Shown: positions 33,045 through 42,102 of the stretch, one piece after another | Numbering within the stretch: position 1 is the stretch's first letter | Layout of the letters: each line of letters starts with the position of its first letter | Assembly (NCBI RefSeq): GCF_005116675.2 | Contig: NZ_CP050699.1 | Span: 3,858,501-3,922,500 of the forward strand | Length of the DNA stretch: 64,000 nucleotides | DNA from: Desulfosediminicola ganghwensis | Lineage (GTDB): Bacteria; Desulfobacterota; Desulfobulbia; Desulfobulbales; Desulfocapsaceae | Direction: 5' to 3' | Made by a program: the position numbers and the translations under genes | Notes under the pieces: generated by a model | Database searches by the model: none | What the model was told of the DNA's origin: nothing | What the model saw: the letters and a program-made list of their open reading frames with translations, nothing else

Positions 33045-33083
33045 CAGAGGGATTGCACAGCTAATTGCCAGGCAATCCCTCTG
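33045..33083. terminator. Perfect hairpin between convergent genes
   Basis: CAGAGGGATTGC (33045-33056) and GCAATCCCTCTG (33072-33083) form a perfect 12-base-pair stem between the SIMPL gene and the dehydrogenase gene. There is no T run, so termination efficiency is uncertain. Confidence 0.6.
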
Positions 33084-33103
33084 AAATGTTTACAGCAGGA
33101 AAA

Positions 33104-34051
33104 TCAGCATGTCACCACACGAAGCTTGCCGCCCGCTTTCCAGCTTTCAATATTTTCAACTGTCTGATCCACAATCCGTTGCCGGGCCTCCTTGCTGGCC
33201 CAGGCTATATGGGGAGTGATAATCAGGTTTGGAAGTTCTGCTTCAAGCAGTGGATTCGAATTCTTAGGCGGCTCAACGCTCAACACATCCATGGCTGCAC
33301 CGGCTATTTCTCTGTTCTTTAAAGCCTCCACCAGAGCAACTTCATCTACAATACCGCCACGGGCAGCATTGACCACCAAGGCAGTGGACTTCATGCTTGC
33401 AAATTCCTGTTCGCCTATCAGCCCGCGGGTAGCATCATTTAAAGGGCAATGCAGAGTAAGAATGTCGAGCTGAGGCAAAAGTTCTGAAAGTGAGGGCCGC
33501 GTGCTATCATCTGAACCAGGACGGGCAGCGACCACGACCTCCATCCCAAAGGCTTCCGCGATTTTAGCCACCCCCTTGCCGAGAGTACCGTAACCTACTA
33601 TTCCGAGGGTCTTGCCACGTAGTTCCGTAATGGGGTAGTCGAGAAAACAAAACTGTCTGGCAGACTGCCATCTTCCCTGCCGCACGGCCTGTTGATATTG
33701 CAGCAGGTTTGTCTGCAGGGCAAGGATAGAGGCGAACACATGCTGTACAACTGAGTCAGTACCGTACGCCTGGCAATTACAAACGGTTATTCCCCGCTCG
33801 GCGGCGGCCTTCAGGTCAATCACATCCGTACCTGTTGCAACCAGGCAGATGAGCTTGATGTCAGGGTTAGCTGCCATCTCGTCATGGCCTATTCTGGCTT
33901 TGTTGGTGATTACTATCTCTGCACCCGACAATCTTTCATTTACTTCCTCGGGGGTGCTGAATAAATAAATTTCCAATTCATCGCATGCCGACTTCAACAT
34001 TTCGAGATCACAATTATCTATCCCTTCAGCATCTAAAAACACTGATTTCAT
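33104..34051 (-). CDS. D-2-hydroxyacid dehydrogenase
   Basis: The 315-residue NAD-dependent enzyme has the Rossmann motif GKTLGIVGYGTLGKGVAKI, the HCPLN segment with catalytic His-type context, the substrate Arg in NAARGGIVDE and the conserved Glu/His near SVEPP and TPHIAWAS. It resembles glycerate/hydroxypyruvate reductases; the substrate is not assignable further. The RBS GAGAAG stands before the ATG. Confidence 0.9.
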   Translation of the reverse strand: MKSVFLDAEGIDNCDLEMLKSACDELEIYLFSTPEEVNERLSGAEIVITNKARIGHDEMAANPDIKLICLVATGTDVIDLKAAAERGITVCNCQAYGTDSVVQHVFASILALQTNLLQYQQAVRQGRWQSARQFCFLDYPITELRGKTLGIVGYGTLGKGVAKIAEAFGMEVVVAARPGSDDSTRPSLSELLPQLDILTLHCPLNDATRGLIGEQEFASMKSTALVVNAARGGIVDEVALVEALKNREIAGAAMDVLSVEPPKNSNPLLEAELPNLIITPHIAWASKEARQRIVDQTVENIESWKAGGKLRVVTC

Positions 34052-34127
34052 AACACTTCTCCAGTCTCAACTCCAATATTCAATGCAAATTACTGTAGAG
34101 CCCGTCAGCTGATGGCAGAACAGCATT

Positions 34128-34550
34128 TCATCTCTCCTCAATTACACGAAAACCAGCATATTGTTCAGTAAAGAATCGCTTGCCCTTCTCAAGAAATTCA
34201 CGGTAACTCCAAATTTCTTCAGAAAGCAGATGCTGGTAATGCGGTTTAACAATATATGCCATCACCTCTATCAGCTCGTCATCATTTTTTTGCTTCACTT
34301 GTATGGTCTGGCGTGTGTACATCTCTCCTTCAAAGATATCCAGTCGCTCCATGGCAACATGGTCTACCTCATCATAGACCACACCTTCGACCGTACCGGC
34401 ATAATCTGCCACCATTCCAGGATAATGCTCATTTCGAACACAAAATCGCTGAAAACCATCAGCTGTCGCACTAAAAGAGGGAAATCGTCTTCCGGAAACT
34501 TCATCCATGATATCTTGTGACATCAATGAACCATAAGTAAATAATTTCAT
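34128..34550 (-). CDS. Gamma-glutamylcyclotransferase-fold protein
   Basis: The 140-residue AIG2-like protein starts MKLFTYGSLM, the conserved substrate-binding start of this fold, and continues with a GVVYDEVDHVAMERLDIFEGEMYTR block that contains the catalytic Glu (DxFEG). ATG 34550 is chosen because the family begins exactly there; an upstream reading adds 11 unrelated residues. The function is a cyclotransferase-type reaction on gamma-glutamyl groups, or an unknown one. Confidence 0.88.
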   Translation of the reverse strand: MKLFTYGSLMSQDIMDEVSGRRFPSFSATADGFQRFCVRNEHYPGMVADYAGTVEGVVYDEVDHVAMERLDIFEGEMYTRQTIQVKQKNDDELIEVMAYIVKPHYQHLLSEEIWSYREFLEKGKRFFTEQYAGFRVIEER

Positions 34551-34715
34551 TGCAATACTCTCCCAAGCTCTTCTGATCCTCACTGCCTCTCATGTACTTT
34601 GATTCAAACCAAACATTGCATTTACTATTTTTTTCTACTAATATCTGCGGCTTCAACAATCATCATCCACCATATCAGACTAATTTCAACGTAACTTTTT
34701 ACGCTGTTTATACAT

Positions 34716-35291
34716 ATGTTTTTTCGAAAAAAGGCACAATTACGCATTTCCTTCTTGGGAAAACGAACAGCCCTGATATCCGCGCTGCTATTGACTTTCG
34801 TGACCCAGCAAGGCTGCTCGACTCACAGCAGCCCCCTGTCAGACGCAGAACTTGAGAGCGGCAGCCTGTTAGACGATGAAATTGCTCTTTCAGATACCCT
34901 GCAAGCAGGAGATGTGGAAGCAGCTCAGAAAGCGCTGAACGATTTTCTCAGCCAATGGGAAGGTACACCATACAGACTTGGTGGAAACTCACATAAATCA
35001 ATCGATTGCTCAGCCCTGTCTTCTCGGACTTACAAAGAACTTTTTGATATTGACCTGCCCCGTACCGCAAGGGACCAAGCTGGTCAGGGGACAACAATTC
35101 CACAGTCAGAACTACAGCCCGGTGATTTGATATTTTTCAAAACCGGTAGATACCAGAACCATGTTGGCGTCTACATGGGCAACAATATTTTCATGCATGC
35201 ATCAAGCACAAATGGAGTGACTGTCTCAGAAATCAATTCACCGTATTGGCAAAAACGTTTTTGGAAAGCAACAAGCCACCATAAAAGTTAG
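34716..35291 (+). CDS. NlpC/P60-family cell-wall peptidase lipoprotein
   Basis: The 191-residue protein has an N-terminal signal with a Cys near residue 34 (TQQGCSTHS), a likely lipobox, and an NlpC/P60 domain: a WEGTPYRLGGNSHKSIDCSALSS stretch with the catalytic Cys, RTARDQAGQG, LQPGDLIFFKTG and NHVGVYMGNNIFMHAS with the catalytic His. It cleaves peptide cross-links in the cell wall. It is a stand-alone gene of normal length. Confidence 0.9.
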   Translation: MFFRKKAQLRISFLGKRTALISALLLTFVTQQGCSTHSSPLSDAELESGSLLDDEIALSDTLQAGDVEAAQKALNDFLSQWEGTPYRLGGNSHKSIDCSALSSRTYKELFDIDLPRTARDQAGQGTTIPQSELQPGDLIFFKTGRYQNHVGVYMGNNIFMHASSTNGVTVSEINSPYWQKRFWKATSHHKS

Positions 35292-35396
35292 CCCCCTGAT
35301 TTGTTTAAACGTATTGACCACCCCTTGCCTCTCACCAGCTGGCAGGCAAAGGGTGTACGATTGCTCGTCTCCCCTTGCCTCAATAGTTCAGTCAAA

Positions 35397-35945
35397 TCAC
35401 CCGATTTTAGTTTTCATATCGACCAGATCTATACCGGCCTTAAGCATTCTGAACAGTTCACGATAATGCAAGCGATTACGGGTTTTCACATAGCTATACA
35501 CAGCTTTTCGAACCTCACCTTCACTGATTGAAGGATAACGTTTCAGCACTCCCGCTATCTCACTGCTTGGCCAATCCATATCCCACTGAACATGTTCTTC
35601 CATACAGCGATCATGGTCGTCTATGGCTTCATTGATCAGCGAGTCCCTGAGTCGTTCCGCCTCATGAAATTTCTTTTTACTTTTCAGATCAGAACCTTTT
35701 CGCTCTGCCAAAAAGTCATAAATATCCTCTAACGGTTCCAGCCGCATTACCTTGGCAAGATACTTAACCTGGCGTTTTCGTGCCCCGGCCTTCAAGCCTC
35801 TGCAGTTGCGTATTTCCTCTTTAAGCTCGTCAGTGCAGGGAAGCTTTTTCAATTCATTATCGGAAAACTCAGCGAGTTCCATCGCCACCTGCTCCGTTTG
35901 CTTAAACTGCCTCTTTTTCTCAGACCTGCTTATGTTTTCTTCCAT
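35397..35945 (-). CDS. darP: Ribosome biogenesis factor DarP (DUF615, YjgA)
   Basis: The 182-residue helical protein belongs to the YjgA/DarP family, which binds the late 50S precursor. Visible marks are ISRSEKKRQFKQ near the N-terminus, LPCTDELKEEIRNCRGLKAGARKRQVKYL and a C-terminal block with AVYSYVKTRNRLHYRELFRML. The gene lies 65 bases from gpmI, likely in one operon. Confidence 0.9.
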   Translation of the reverse strand: MEENISRSEKKRQFKQTEQVAMELAEFSDNELKKLPCTDELKEEIRNCRGLKAGARKRQVKYLAKVMRLEPLEDIYDFLAERKGSDLKSKKKFHEAERLRDSLINEAIDDHDRCMEEHVQWDMDWPSSEIAGVLKRYPSISEGEVRKAVYSYVKTRNRLHYRELFRMLKAGIDLVDMKTKIG

Positions 35946-36010
35946 AAATGATAGTCTTGCAGAGCATCAGGCCCAAAAGCCGTGCCATGCATTATGTTAA
36001 CTTTTAAAAT

Positions 36011-37645
36011 TTATAATTCAGTTAATTTCACGATTGATGACTCGTAGTCTTCCGGCTTCTCCAGCCCCAACAGGGTACAGAGAGTTGCTGCGATATTGGC
36101 AAGACCCGGACCCTCTACTCCGGCGAGTTCGAATTCATTGTTACCATTATAATCTTTTACTATAAACGGCACAGGGTTTTTGGTATGAGCCACCATTGGA
36201 GCCCGTTCGCCATTCTTCTCTGTCCACATGCAGTCTGCATTCCCATGATCTGCTGTGATTACTGCTATGCCGCCAGCCTTTGCGATCACTTTCAGCAATC
36301 TCCCTAGACACATGTCAACCGCTTCAACAGCTATGCGGATAGCCTCCGGCACGCCGGTGTGACCCACCATATCACAATTGGCGTAATTGAGCCTGATGAA
36401 CTTTTTCTCACCAAGCTGAACCTGCTCAATCACCTTGTCTGTTATCTCAGCGGCCTTCATCCATGGGCGCTGATCAAACGGCACCAGATCTGACAATATT
36501 TCTTCGTAGTTTTCAAGTGATGGATCAACGTAACCTGACCTGTTCCCATTCCAGAAATAGGTCACATGACCAAACTTCTGGGTTTCAGATATCGCATAGG
36601 AGGAGACACCGTTGGCACAAAGATATGCGCCAATGGTTTTATCAATGGCTGGCGGTTCAACAAGATAGTTCTTGGGAATTTTGGCATCACCATCATACTG
36701 CATCATGCCCGCATAGAAAACATCCGGGCTCCGCTTTCTGTCAAAAGCTGTAAAGTCTGCCTCTTCGAAAGCTCGCGAGATCTCGATGCCGCGATCACCC
36801 CGGAAATTAAAAAAGACAACCCCGTCACCATCCTCTATAGTGCCGACCGGTACATCATTTTCCGTAACGACAAAAGATTGCATATACTGGTCTGTTATAT
36901 CAGGATCTTCGTCATAGTACGTCTGAACAGCTTCCCTGGCACTGGAAAAATGACGCCCCTCTCCAAGTACATGAGCTTTCCAGCCATATTCCACAATTTC
37001 CCAATTCGCCTCATAGCGGTCCATGGTAGTTATCATCCTGCCGCCACCTGAAGCAATCCTGTAATCTTTGCCGCCCGCCGAAAGCTCGGTAAGCTTTTCT
37101 TCCAATGGCACAATATAACTCAGGGCACTCTTTGCCCCCACATCCCGCCCGTCGAGCAAAGGGTGAACCCGAACCCTGTCCACACCTGCGGCCAGGCAAC
37201 CATCCAGTAACGAATACAGTTGTTCGATATGACTGTGAACATTGCCATCTGAGAGCAACCCTATAAAATGGAGGGTGCCACCCTTCTCTGCCCGGGCCAG
37301 CAGACTCTTCCAGGCGTTGCCGCGAAAAGCCTCGCCAGACTCCAGTGCGTCATTGACCAGCTTGGCCCCTTGTGCAAAAACACGACCAGCGCCCAGGGCG
37401 TTATGCCCTACTTCGGAGTTCCCCATGTCTCCGTCACTTGGCAAACCCACCGCTTTACCATGGGCTTTCAAGGATACCATCATCTTTTCCTGAAACAACC
37501 GGTCAAGAACCGGGGTATGTGCAGTGTAGACTCCGTCACGTTCATCCCTGGTGCCAATACCCACACCATCCAGAATTATCATTACCACTGGCCCTGGGAA
37601 TTTTGTATATCCTTTCAATTGTTCTAATTTAAGGGCTTCCATCAT
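36011..37645 (-). CDS. gpmI: Phosphoglycerate mutase, cofactor-independent
   Basis: The 544-residue GpmI interconverts 3- and 2-phosphoglycerate. The catalytic Ser is in SDGDMGNSEVGHNALGAGR; metal sites are VVMIILDGVGIG at the start and ITADHGNAD and VAHTKNPVPF near the end. The length is typical, and the RBS AAAAGGAGA stands before the ATG. It probably forms an operon with darP downstream. Confidence 0.95.
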   Translation of the reverse strand: MMEALKLEQLKGYTKFPGPVVMIILDGVGIGTRDERDGVYTAHTPVLDRLFQEKMMVSLKAHGKAVGLPSDGDMGNSEVGHNALGAGRVFAQGAKLVNDALESGEAFRGNAWKSLLARAEKGGTLHFIGLLSDGNVHSHIEQLYSLLDGCLAAGVDRVRVHPLLDGRDVGAKSALSYIVPLEEKLTELSAGGKDYRIASGGGRMITTMDRYEANWEIVEYGWKAHVLGEGRHFSSAREAVQTYYDEDPDITDQYMQSFVVTENDVPVGTIEDGDGVVFFNFRGDRGIEISRAFEEADFTAFDRKRSPDVFYAGMMQYDGDAKIPKNYLVEPPAIDKTIGAYLCANGVSSYAISETQKFGHVTYFWNGNRSGYVDPSLENYEEILSDLVPFDQRPWMKAAEITDKVIEQVQLGEKKFIRLNYANCDMVGHTGVPEAIRIAVEAVDMCLGRLLKVIAKAGGIAVITADHGNADCMWTEKNGERAPMVAHTKNPVPFIVKDYNGNNEFELAGVEGPGLANIAATLCTLLGLEKPEDYESSIVKLTEL

Positions 37646-38166
37646 ATCTCCTTTTCATTCTGGTTGGTTTACAAGAGAAGCAGAATATCAAGCGAAGGTG
37701 CGAACCAGGTCATCATCACCAAGTCCCGTTATTATTGAAATGAAAAAACATTTTGTGGCGTCACAGATACCACGAATATAAAGTATGACGCAATACAGGA
37801 TACAGCCTGTTGCCTCAATCTGTTGGTAATTCCCGCCATCCGCCAGTTCAAACCTCACATATTAACTGTTCGACATCCACCCAGCTCTGATTCTTAAACC
37901 TGTGACTTTAGCTATTTGTGGATGTAGCCGTCAAATTAAGCGAACATTTCCGCGAGATCCTGCCAACAAATGTTAGTTTGGCTCCGTATAAGTTAGTATT
38001 GTTCTTGATGCCAGCTGTTTTTAGGTTTATCAATGTTTCTAATTCTGCTATTGTCAGCATCATGTATCGCTTATCAAGCGAATGCTGCAAAAATGTAACA
38101 TCCACAGAGAAAACTCGGTTTCCGCCACCGCTGAATTCAAGAGAGTAACAGCACTTACAGATTTAT
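37646..38166. other. Intergenic stretch before the moeA cluster
   Basis: About 520 bases without a convincing gene; frames at 37908-38105 (-) and 37918-38148 (+) lack ribosome sites. An inverted repeat TGTGGATGT/ACATCCACA lies with arms near 37916 and 38098. A molybdenum/tungsten-cofactor riboswitch would be plausible here, but I cannot match its consensus. Confidence 0.4.
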
Positions 38167-38760
38167 ATGTTAAACACTATTACAGCATCACCAAGCCTGG
38201 CAATACGGGTATCCGCCGAAAAATTATGGATGTTCAATTCATTGCTTCAGGCAGGAATACACGTTCAGTCGGAATCAGAGACCTCAATAGGCGTTTTTTT
38301 AAAACAGTTACCAGGATTCAGTGAAGATTATATTACTGAACAGATACAGACAATTTTCCTGAATGGCACAGCCACTGATGATCTGGCAACACCGTTGGTC
38401 GGCGAGGCTCCTGTACTTGCAATATCCGCGGCGATGCCGGGACTTGCCGGCGCGATTTTCAGAAAAAACAGCCTCCACGCTGCTTTGAGAACCACAAAGG
38501 GACCTGAGAACACCACGTTCAACAAACAGCAGATTACCGTTTGTCTTAAGCTTTTCAATACTATAGCAAGAGATCGCGGCGAAGAGATGCTACGCCTTGG
38601 CGTTTTGATTGACAGCTCCGCTATACAACAATTTTTCTCAACCCGCTCTTCCACTCTGCAGCACATTACCAGTATCACACTGAATAACGAATCGATAACA
38701 GAACCTGAAATGCTCTCTTTACTGGAGCAATATGACAGGTTGAATATACAGGTAGTATGA
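38167..38760 (+). CDS. Hypothetical protein upstream of moeA
   Basis: The 197-residue soluble protein is not recognised. It shows a regular helical pattern and a Gly-rich middle stretch (GEAPVLAISAAMPGLAGAIFRKNS). Its stop lies four bases before moeA, so it is co-transcribed and may help molybdenum or tungsten cofactor handling. No ribosome site is clear before ATG 38167. Confidence 0.6.
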   Translation: MLNTITASPSLAIRVSAEKLWMFNSLLQAGIHVQSESETSIGVFLKQLPGFSEDYITEQIQTIFLNGTATDDLATPLVGEAPVLAISAAMPGLAGAIFRKNSLHAALRTTKGPENTTFNKQQITVCLKLFNTIARDRGEEMLRLGVLIDSSAIQQFFSTRSSTLQHITSITLNNESITEPEMLSLLEQYDRLNIQVV

Positions 38761-38764
38761 CGTC

Positions 38765-40033
38765 ATGACATCCAAACCACAAACCCGGGATATGCTGGGG
38801 CGCACAACCCTTACTCCCGTACCGGAGGCCAGATCGATACTGCTCGACCAGCTGCAAAAGATCTCCCCGGAAACAGAAACTATTCGTATAGAAGATGGCC
38901 TGGACCGGGTCCTTGCACAATCTATATTCTCCGCAGAGAACCTTCCACCTCACCCGCGTTCAGTCATGGACGGTTTTGCTGTCTGTGCCGCAGACACTTT
39001 TGGCGCAAGCGAATCTATGCCTTGCTATCTGCAAATCACCGGCAACGTCGCCATGGGGGAAATGCCAGTAGGTGAAGTACAGCGGGGCTGCTGCTTCAAG
39101 ATCGCCACCGGCGGCTTTCTGCCCAAAGGCGCTGATGCGGTGATCATGCACGAGCACACGGTTCCAGTCGATGAGACCATGATTGAAATCGTAAAAGGCG
39201 GTGGACCTGGCACAGCTATCATCGGCGTTGGCGATGACATTCGCGAAGGTGAAGAGGCCCTGAAGCCCGGCCACTTGCTCAGACCACAGGATCTTGGCCT
39301 ATTGGCTGCACTCGGCATAACCCAAATCAAGGTGTATCGCCAGGTACGGGTAGGCATTGTCTCAACCGGCGATGAAATAGTCCCCCACTCCGAACAACCG
39401 GGTCCCGGCAAGATTCGAAACATCAACAGTGTGGCTCTCGTTGGCCTCATTTCAAGGGCCGGAGCCATTCCGACAGATTACGGTATTGTCTCAGATCAGC
39501 GCGAGGTGTTCTTTCCTGTTCTTGAAAACGCTTTAAAAGAAAACGACATCGTGCTCTTTTCCGGCGGTAGCTCTGTCGGTGTACGCGACCTTGGGGAACA
39601 GGCTGTAGAATCTCTCGGGCCTCCGGGAATATTGGTACACGGCGTTAAGCTTAAACCCGGAAAACCCGTTCTCATAGGCTTGAGCGGCACAAAACCTGTT
39701 TTTGGGCTTCCCGGCCATCCGGTGTCCGCACTGGTTTGTTTTGATTTATTCGTTGCACCGGCTATCAAACAACTTTCTGGTGAAGTTACCGGACCGAAAC
39801 CGACAGCAACGGTGACAGCAAAACTTTCCAGAAATCTCAACTCTGCTGCAGGTCGACTCGACCTGGTTCGTGTGCGGCTGATACAAGAGAAGGGATCATG
39901 TATAGCAGAACCGGTCATGGGTAAATCCGGGGCCATATCAACCCTGTCACGCGCGCATGGCTATTTTTTGATTGATGAAGACAGCCAGGGAGTCACCCAG
40001 GATTCTCCGGTCGAGGTATATATCTACTCATGA
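38765..40033 (+). CDS. moeA: Molybdopterin molybdenumtransferase MoeA (copy 1)
   Basis: The 422-residue MoeA inserts molybdate (or tungstate) into adenylylated molybdopterin. Marks are PRSVMDGFAVCAADT, FKIATGGFLPKGADAVIM, VGIVSTGDEI, GPGKIRNINSVAL, FSGGSSVGVRD and LIGLSGTKPVFGLPGHPVSA. The C-terminal domain IV is present. It overlaps the next moeA-like gene by four bases (ATGA). Confidence 0.95.
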   Translation: MTSKPQTRDMLGRTTLTPVPEARSILLDQLQKISPETETIRIEDGLDRVLAQSIFSAENLPPHPRSVMDGFAVCAADTFGASESMPCYLQITGNVAMGEMPVGEVQRGCCFKIATGGFLPKGADAVIMHEHTVPVDETMIEIVKGGGPGTAIIGVGDDIREGEEALKPGHLLRPQDLGLLAALGITQIKVYRQVRVGIVSTGDEIVPHSEQPGPGKIRNINSVALVGLISRAGAIPTDYGIVSDQREVFFPVLENALKENDIVLFSGGSSVGVRDLGEQAVESLGPPGILVHGVKLKPGKPVLIGLSGTKPVFGLPGHPVSALVCFDLFVAPAIKQLSGEVTGPKPTATVTAKLSRNLNSAAGRLDLVRVRLIQEKGSCIAEPVMGKSGAISTLSRAHGYFLIDEDSQGVTQDSPVEVYIYS

Positions 40034-41961
40034 GCACACGAAATATTTACGTTAAGAACACTCCCCTGCAGGAAGCCCGCGATAAATGGTTCAAGGCTCT
40101 GCAAGACAAAGGATTCTTTTCCAGAAATCGTTCCGAGATCATTGCTGTCGATGATTGCCTCGGCAAAGTCACAGCGGAGCCTGTATTTGCGAGACGCTCT
40201 TCCCCCGCACACAACGCAGCGGCAATGGACGGAATCGCAGTACACTTTGCAGATCTGGCCTCCGCCAGTGAAGCATCGCCAGTTCAACTCTCACCTGAAA
40301 AATTCCAACAGGTGAACACCGGCAATGCCATACCGGAAGGTTGTAATGCAGTGGTAATGATTGAGGATGTACATATCCTCGACAACGGCTCAGCAGAACT
40401 TCACATGCCGGCCACTCCCTGGCAGCATGTCCGAACCATCGGTGAGGATATCGTTGCCACCGAACTGATTCTGCCAGAGGGACACCACATCAGGCCGATT
40501 GATCAGGGAGCTATGCTTGCCACCGGCATCACTGAAGTAGCTGTCCAACGCAGCCCAAAAGCCACAGTGATTCCAACTGGTAGTGAATTGATTCAACCCA
40601 ACCAGGAACCAAAGCCAGGGGAAATCATTGAATTCAATTCCCGCATTCTTGCCGGTTACCTGCAGGATTGGGGTGTCGATGCCAGCCGGTCCCAGCCAGT
40701 GGCTGATAATCCGGAGGCATTGCGTGCCGCATTGACTCAAGCCGCCGCAGAAAATGACTTTGTGGTCATGAACGCAGGTGCTTCCGCAGGTACCAAGGAT
40801 TTCAGCTCGACAATTCTCGCCGAGATTGGTGATGTCATTGTCCACGGTGTTGCCATCAAGCCCGGGAAACCTGTTATTCTGGCTCTTATTGGTGATACAC
40901 CGGTTATTGGCCTTCCTGGTTATCCTGTATCCGCTGTTCTTACCATGCGGATTTTCATCAGACACCTGGTGAGCACCCTGCTCGGGAGGGAACTTGATGA
41001 CCACGGTACGATTGAAGCTGTCATGTCCAGGCCCGTCCACTCTGCCATGGGAGTAGATGAGTTTGTCCGTATAACCCTGGGCAAGGTCGGCGATACCCTG
41101 ATGGCAACCCCTGCAGGCAAAGGTGGCGGAGCGGTAATGTCATTGGTTCGTGCAGATGGACTGCTTACTATCCCCGTCGGTAACGAGGGCGTCGGTGCCG
41201 GTGAAAAGGTACAGATTGAGCTGGTTCGTCCCCAGGCTGAAGTAGACGCCACTCTGGTCTTCATCGGCAGCCACGATAATATTCTTGACCTGCTTGCCAA
41301 CCAACTGCATCAGCAGCGGCCCTATACCAGGATTTCCTCAGCCCATGTCGGTTCCATGGGTGGAATAATGGCCATTCGTCGTAACGAGGCCCATCTTGCC
41401 GGCTGCCACCTGCTCGATGAAGCTACCGATGAATACAACATTCCATTTATAAAACGTCTTCTTCCCCGGATTCCACTGCAGCTCATTAATCTCTGCTATC
41501 GCGAACAGGGGCTGATTGTACCGAAAGGCAATCCGAAAAACATTCAATGCTTCCAGGATATGGTTGATGGCGATCTTACCTTCATTAACCGTCAGGGAGG
41601 AGCGGGAACGCGCCTGCTGACCGATAAAATTTTAAAAGAATCGGGGATCTCTCCGGAGCAACTCAACGGTTACTACCATGAAGAATACACCCATATGAGC
41701 GTTGCCGCCGCTGTCGCCAGCACCAGTGTCGATGCAGGCATGGGCATTAGAGCTGCGGCCGTTGCCCTGGGCCTCGATTTCGTACCGATTGCCGAGGAGC
41801 GGTACGATCTTATCGTTCCACAAAAATTCCTCGACGACCCGAAAGTAATAAAAGTACTCGACCTCATTCGCAATGGGGAAGAATTTCATAATAAGATACT
41901 TGCCCTTGGAGGTTATAACCTGCGTGATACCGGCAAGGTTCTCTATGAACAGGGTGAATGA
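40030..41961 (+). CDS. MoeA fused to a periplasmic-binding-protein-like domain
   Basis: The 643-residue protein has an N-terminal MoeA half (AAAMDGIAVHFADL, VNTGNAIPEGCNAVVMIEDV, MNAGASAGTKD, VIGLPGYPVSAVL) and, from about residue 410, a PBP-like domain (PF12727 type: LVFIGSHDNILDLLANQL, then GTRLLTDKIL and AAVASTSVDAGMGIRAAA). Such fusions are common beside archaeal and anaerobe molybdenum/tungsten enzyme genes; the added domain may sense the metal oxyanion or another ligand. It follows moeA with a four-base overlap and precedes aor. Confidence 0.9.
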   Translation: MSTRNIYVKNTPLQEARDKWFKALQDKGFFSRNRSEIIAVDDCLGKVTAEPVFARRSSPAHNAAAMDGIAVHFADLASASEASPVQLSPEKFQQVNTGNAIPEGCNAVVMIEDVHILDNGSAELHMPATPWQHVRTIGEDIVATELILPEGHHIRPIDQGAMLATGITEVAVQRSPKATVIPTGSELIQPNQEPKPGEIIEFNSRILAGYLQDWGVDASRSQPVADNPEALRAALTQAAAENDFVVMNAGASAGTKDFSSTILAEIGDVIVHGVAIKPGKPVILALIGDTPVIGLPGYPVSAVLTMRIFIRHLVSTLLGRELDDHGTIEAVMSRPVHSAMGVDEFVRITLGKVGDTLMATPAGKGGGAVMSLVRADGLLTIPVGNEGVGAGEKVQIELVRPQAEVDATLVFIGSHDNILDLLANQLHQQRPYTRISSAHVGSMGGIMAIRRNEAHLAGCHLLDEATDEYNIPFIKRLLPRIPLQLINLCYREQGLIVPKGNPKNIQCFQDMVDGDLTFINRQGGAGTRLLTDKILKESGISPEQLNGYYHEEYTHMSVAAAVASTSVDAGMGIRAAAVALGLDFVPIAEERYDLIVPQKFLDDPKVIKVLDLIRNGEEFHNKILALGGYNLRDTGKVLYEQGE

Positions 41962-42102
41962 TCCCCCTGTGCGAATTTAGCCTTTTCAGGCTATCTCAGG
42001 TAGAGACATCAGCACCCTGAAGTAAACGAATGAAACTATTTATAATCAAAAGACATACACCTGGACAGGGTAAATCTAGAACCCATTATTAGGAGGTTGT
42101 TT

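Noticed and set aside
37646..38166. Molybdenum/tungsten cofactor riboswitch before the moeA cluster
   Set aside because: The setting is suggestive, but I could not align the sequence with the known consensus core.
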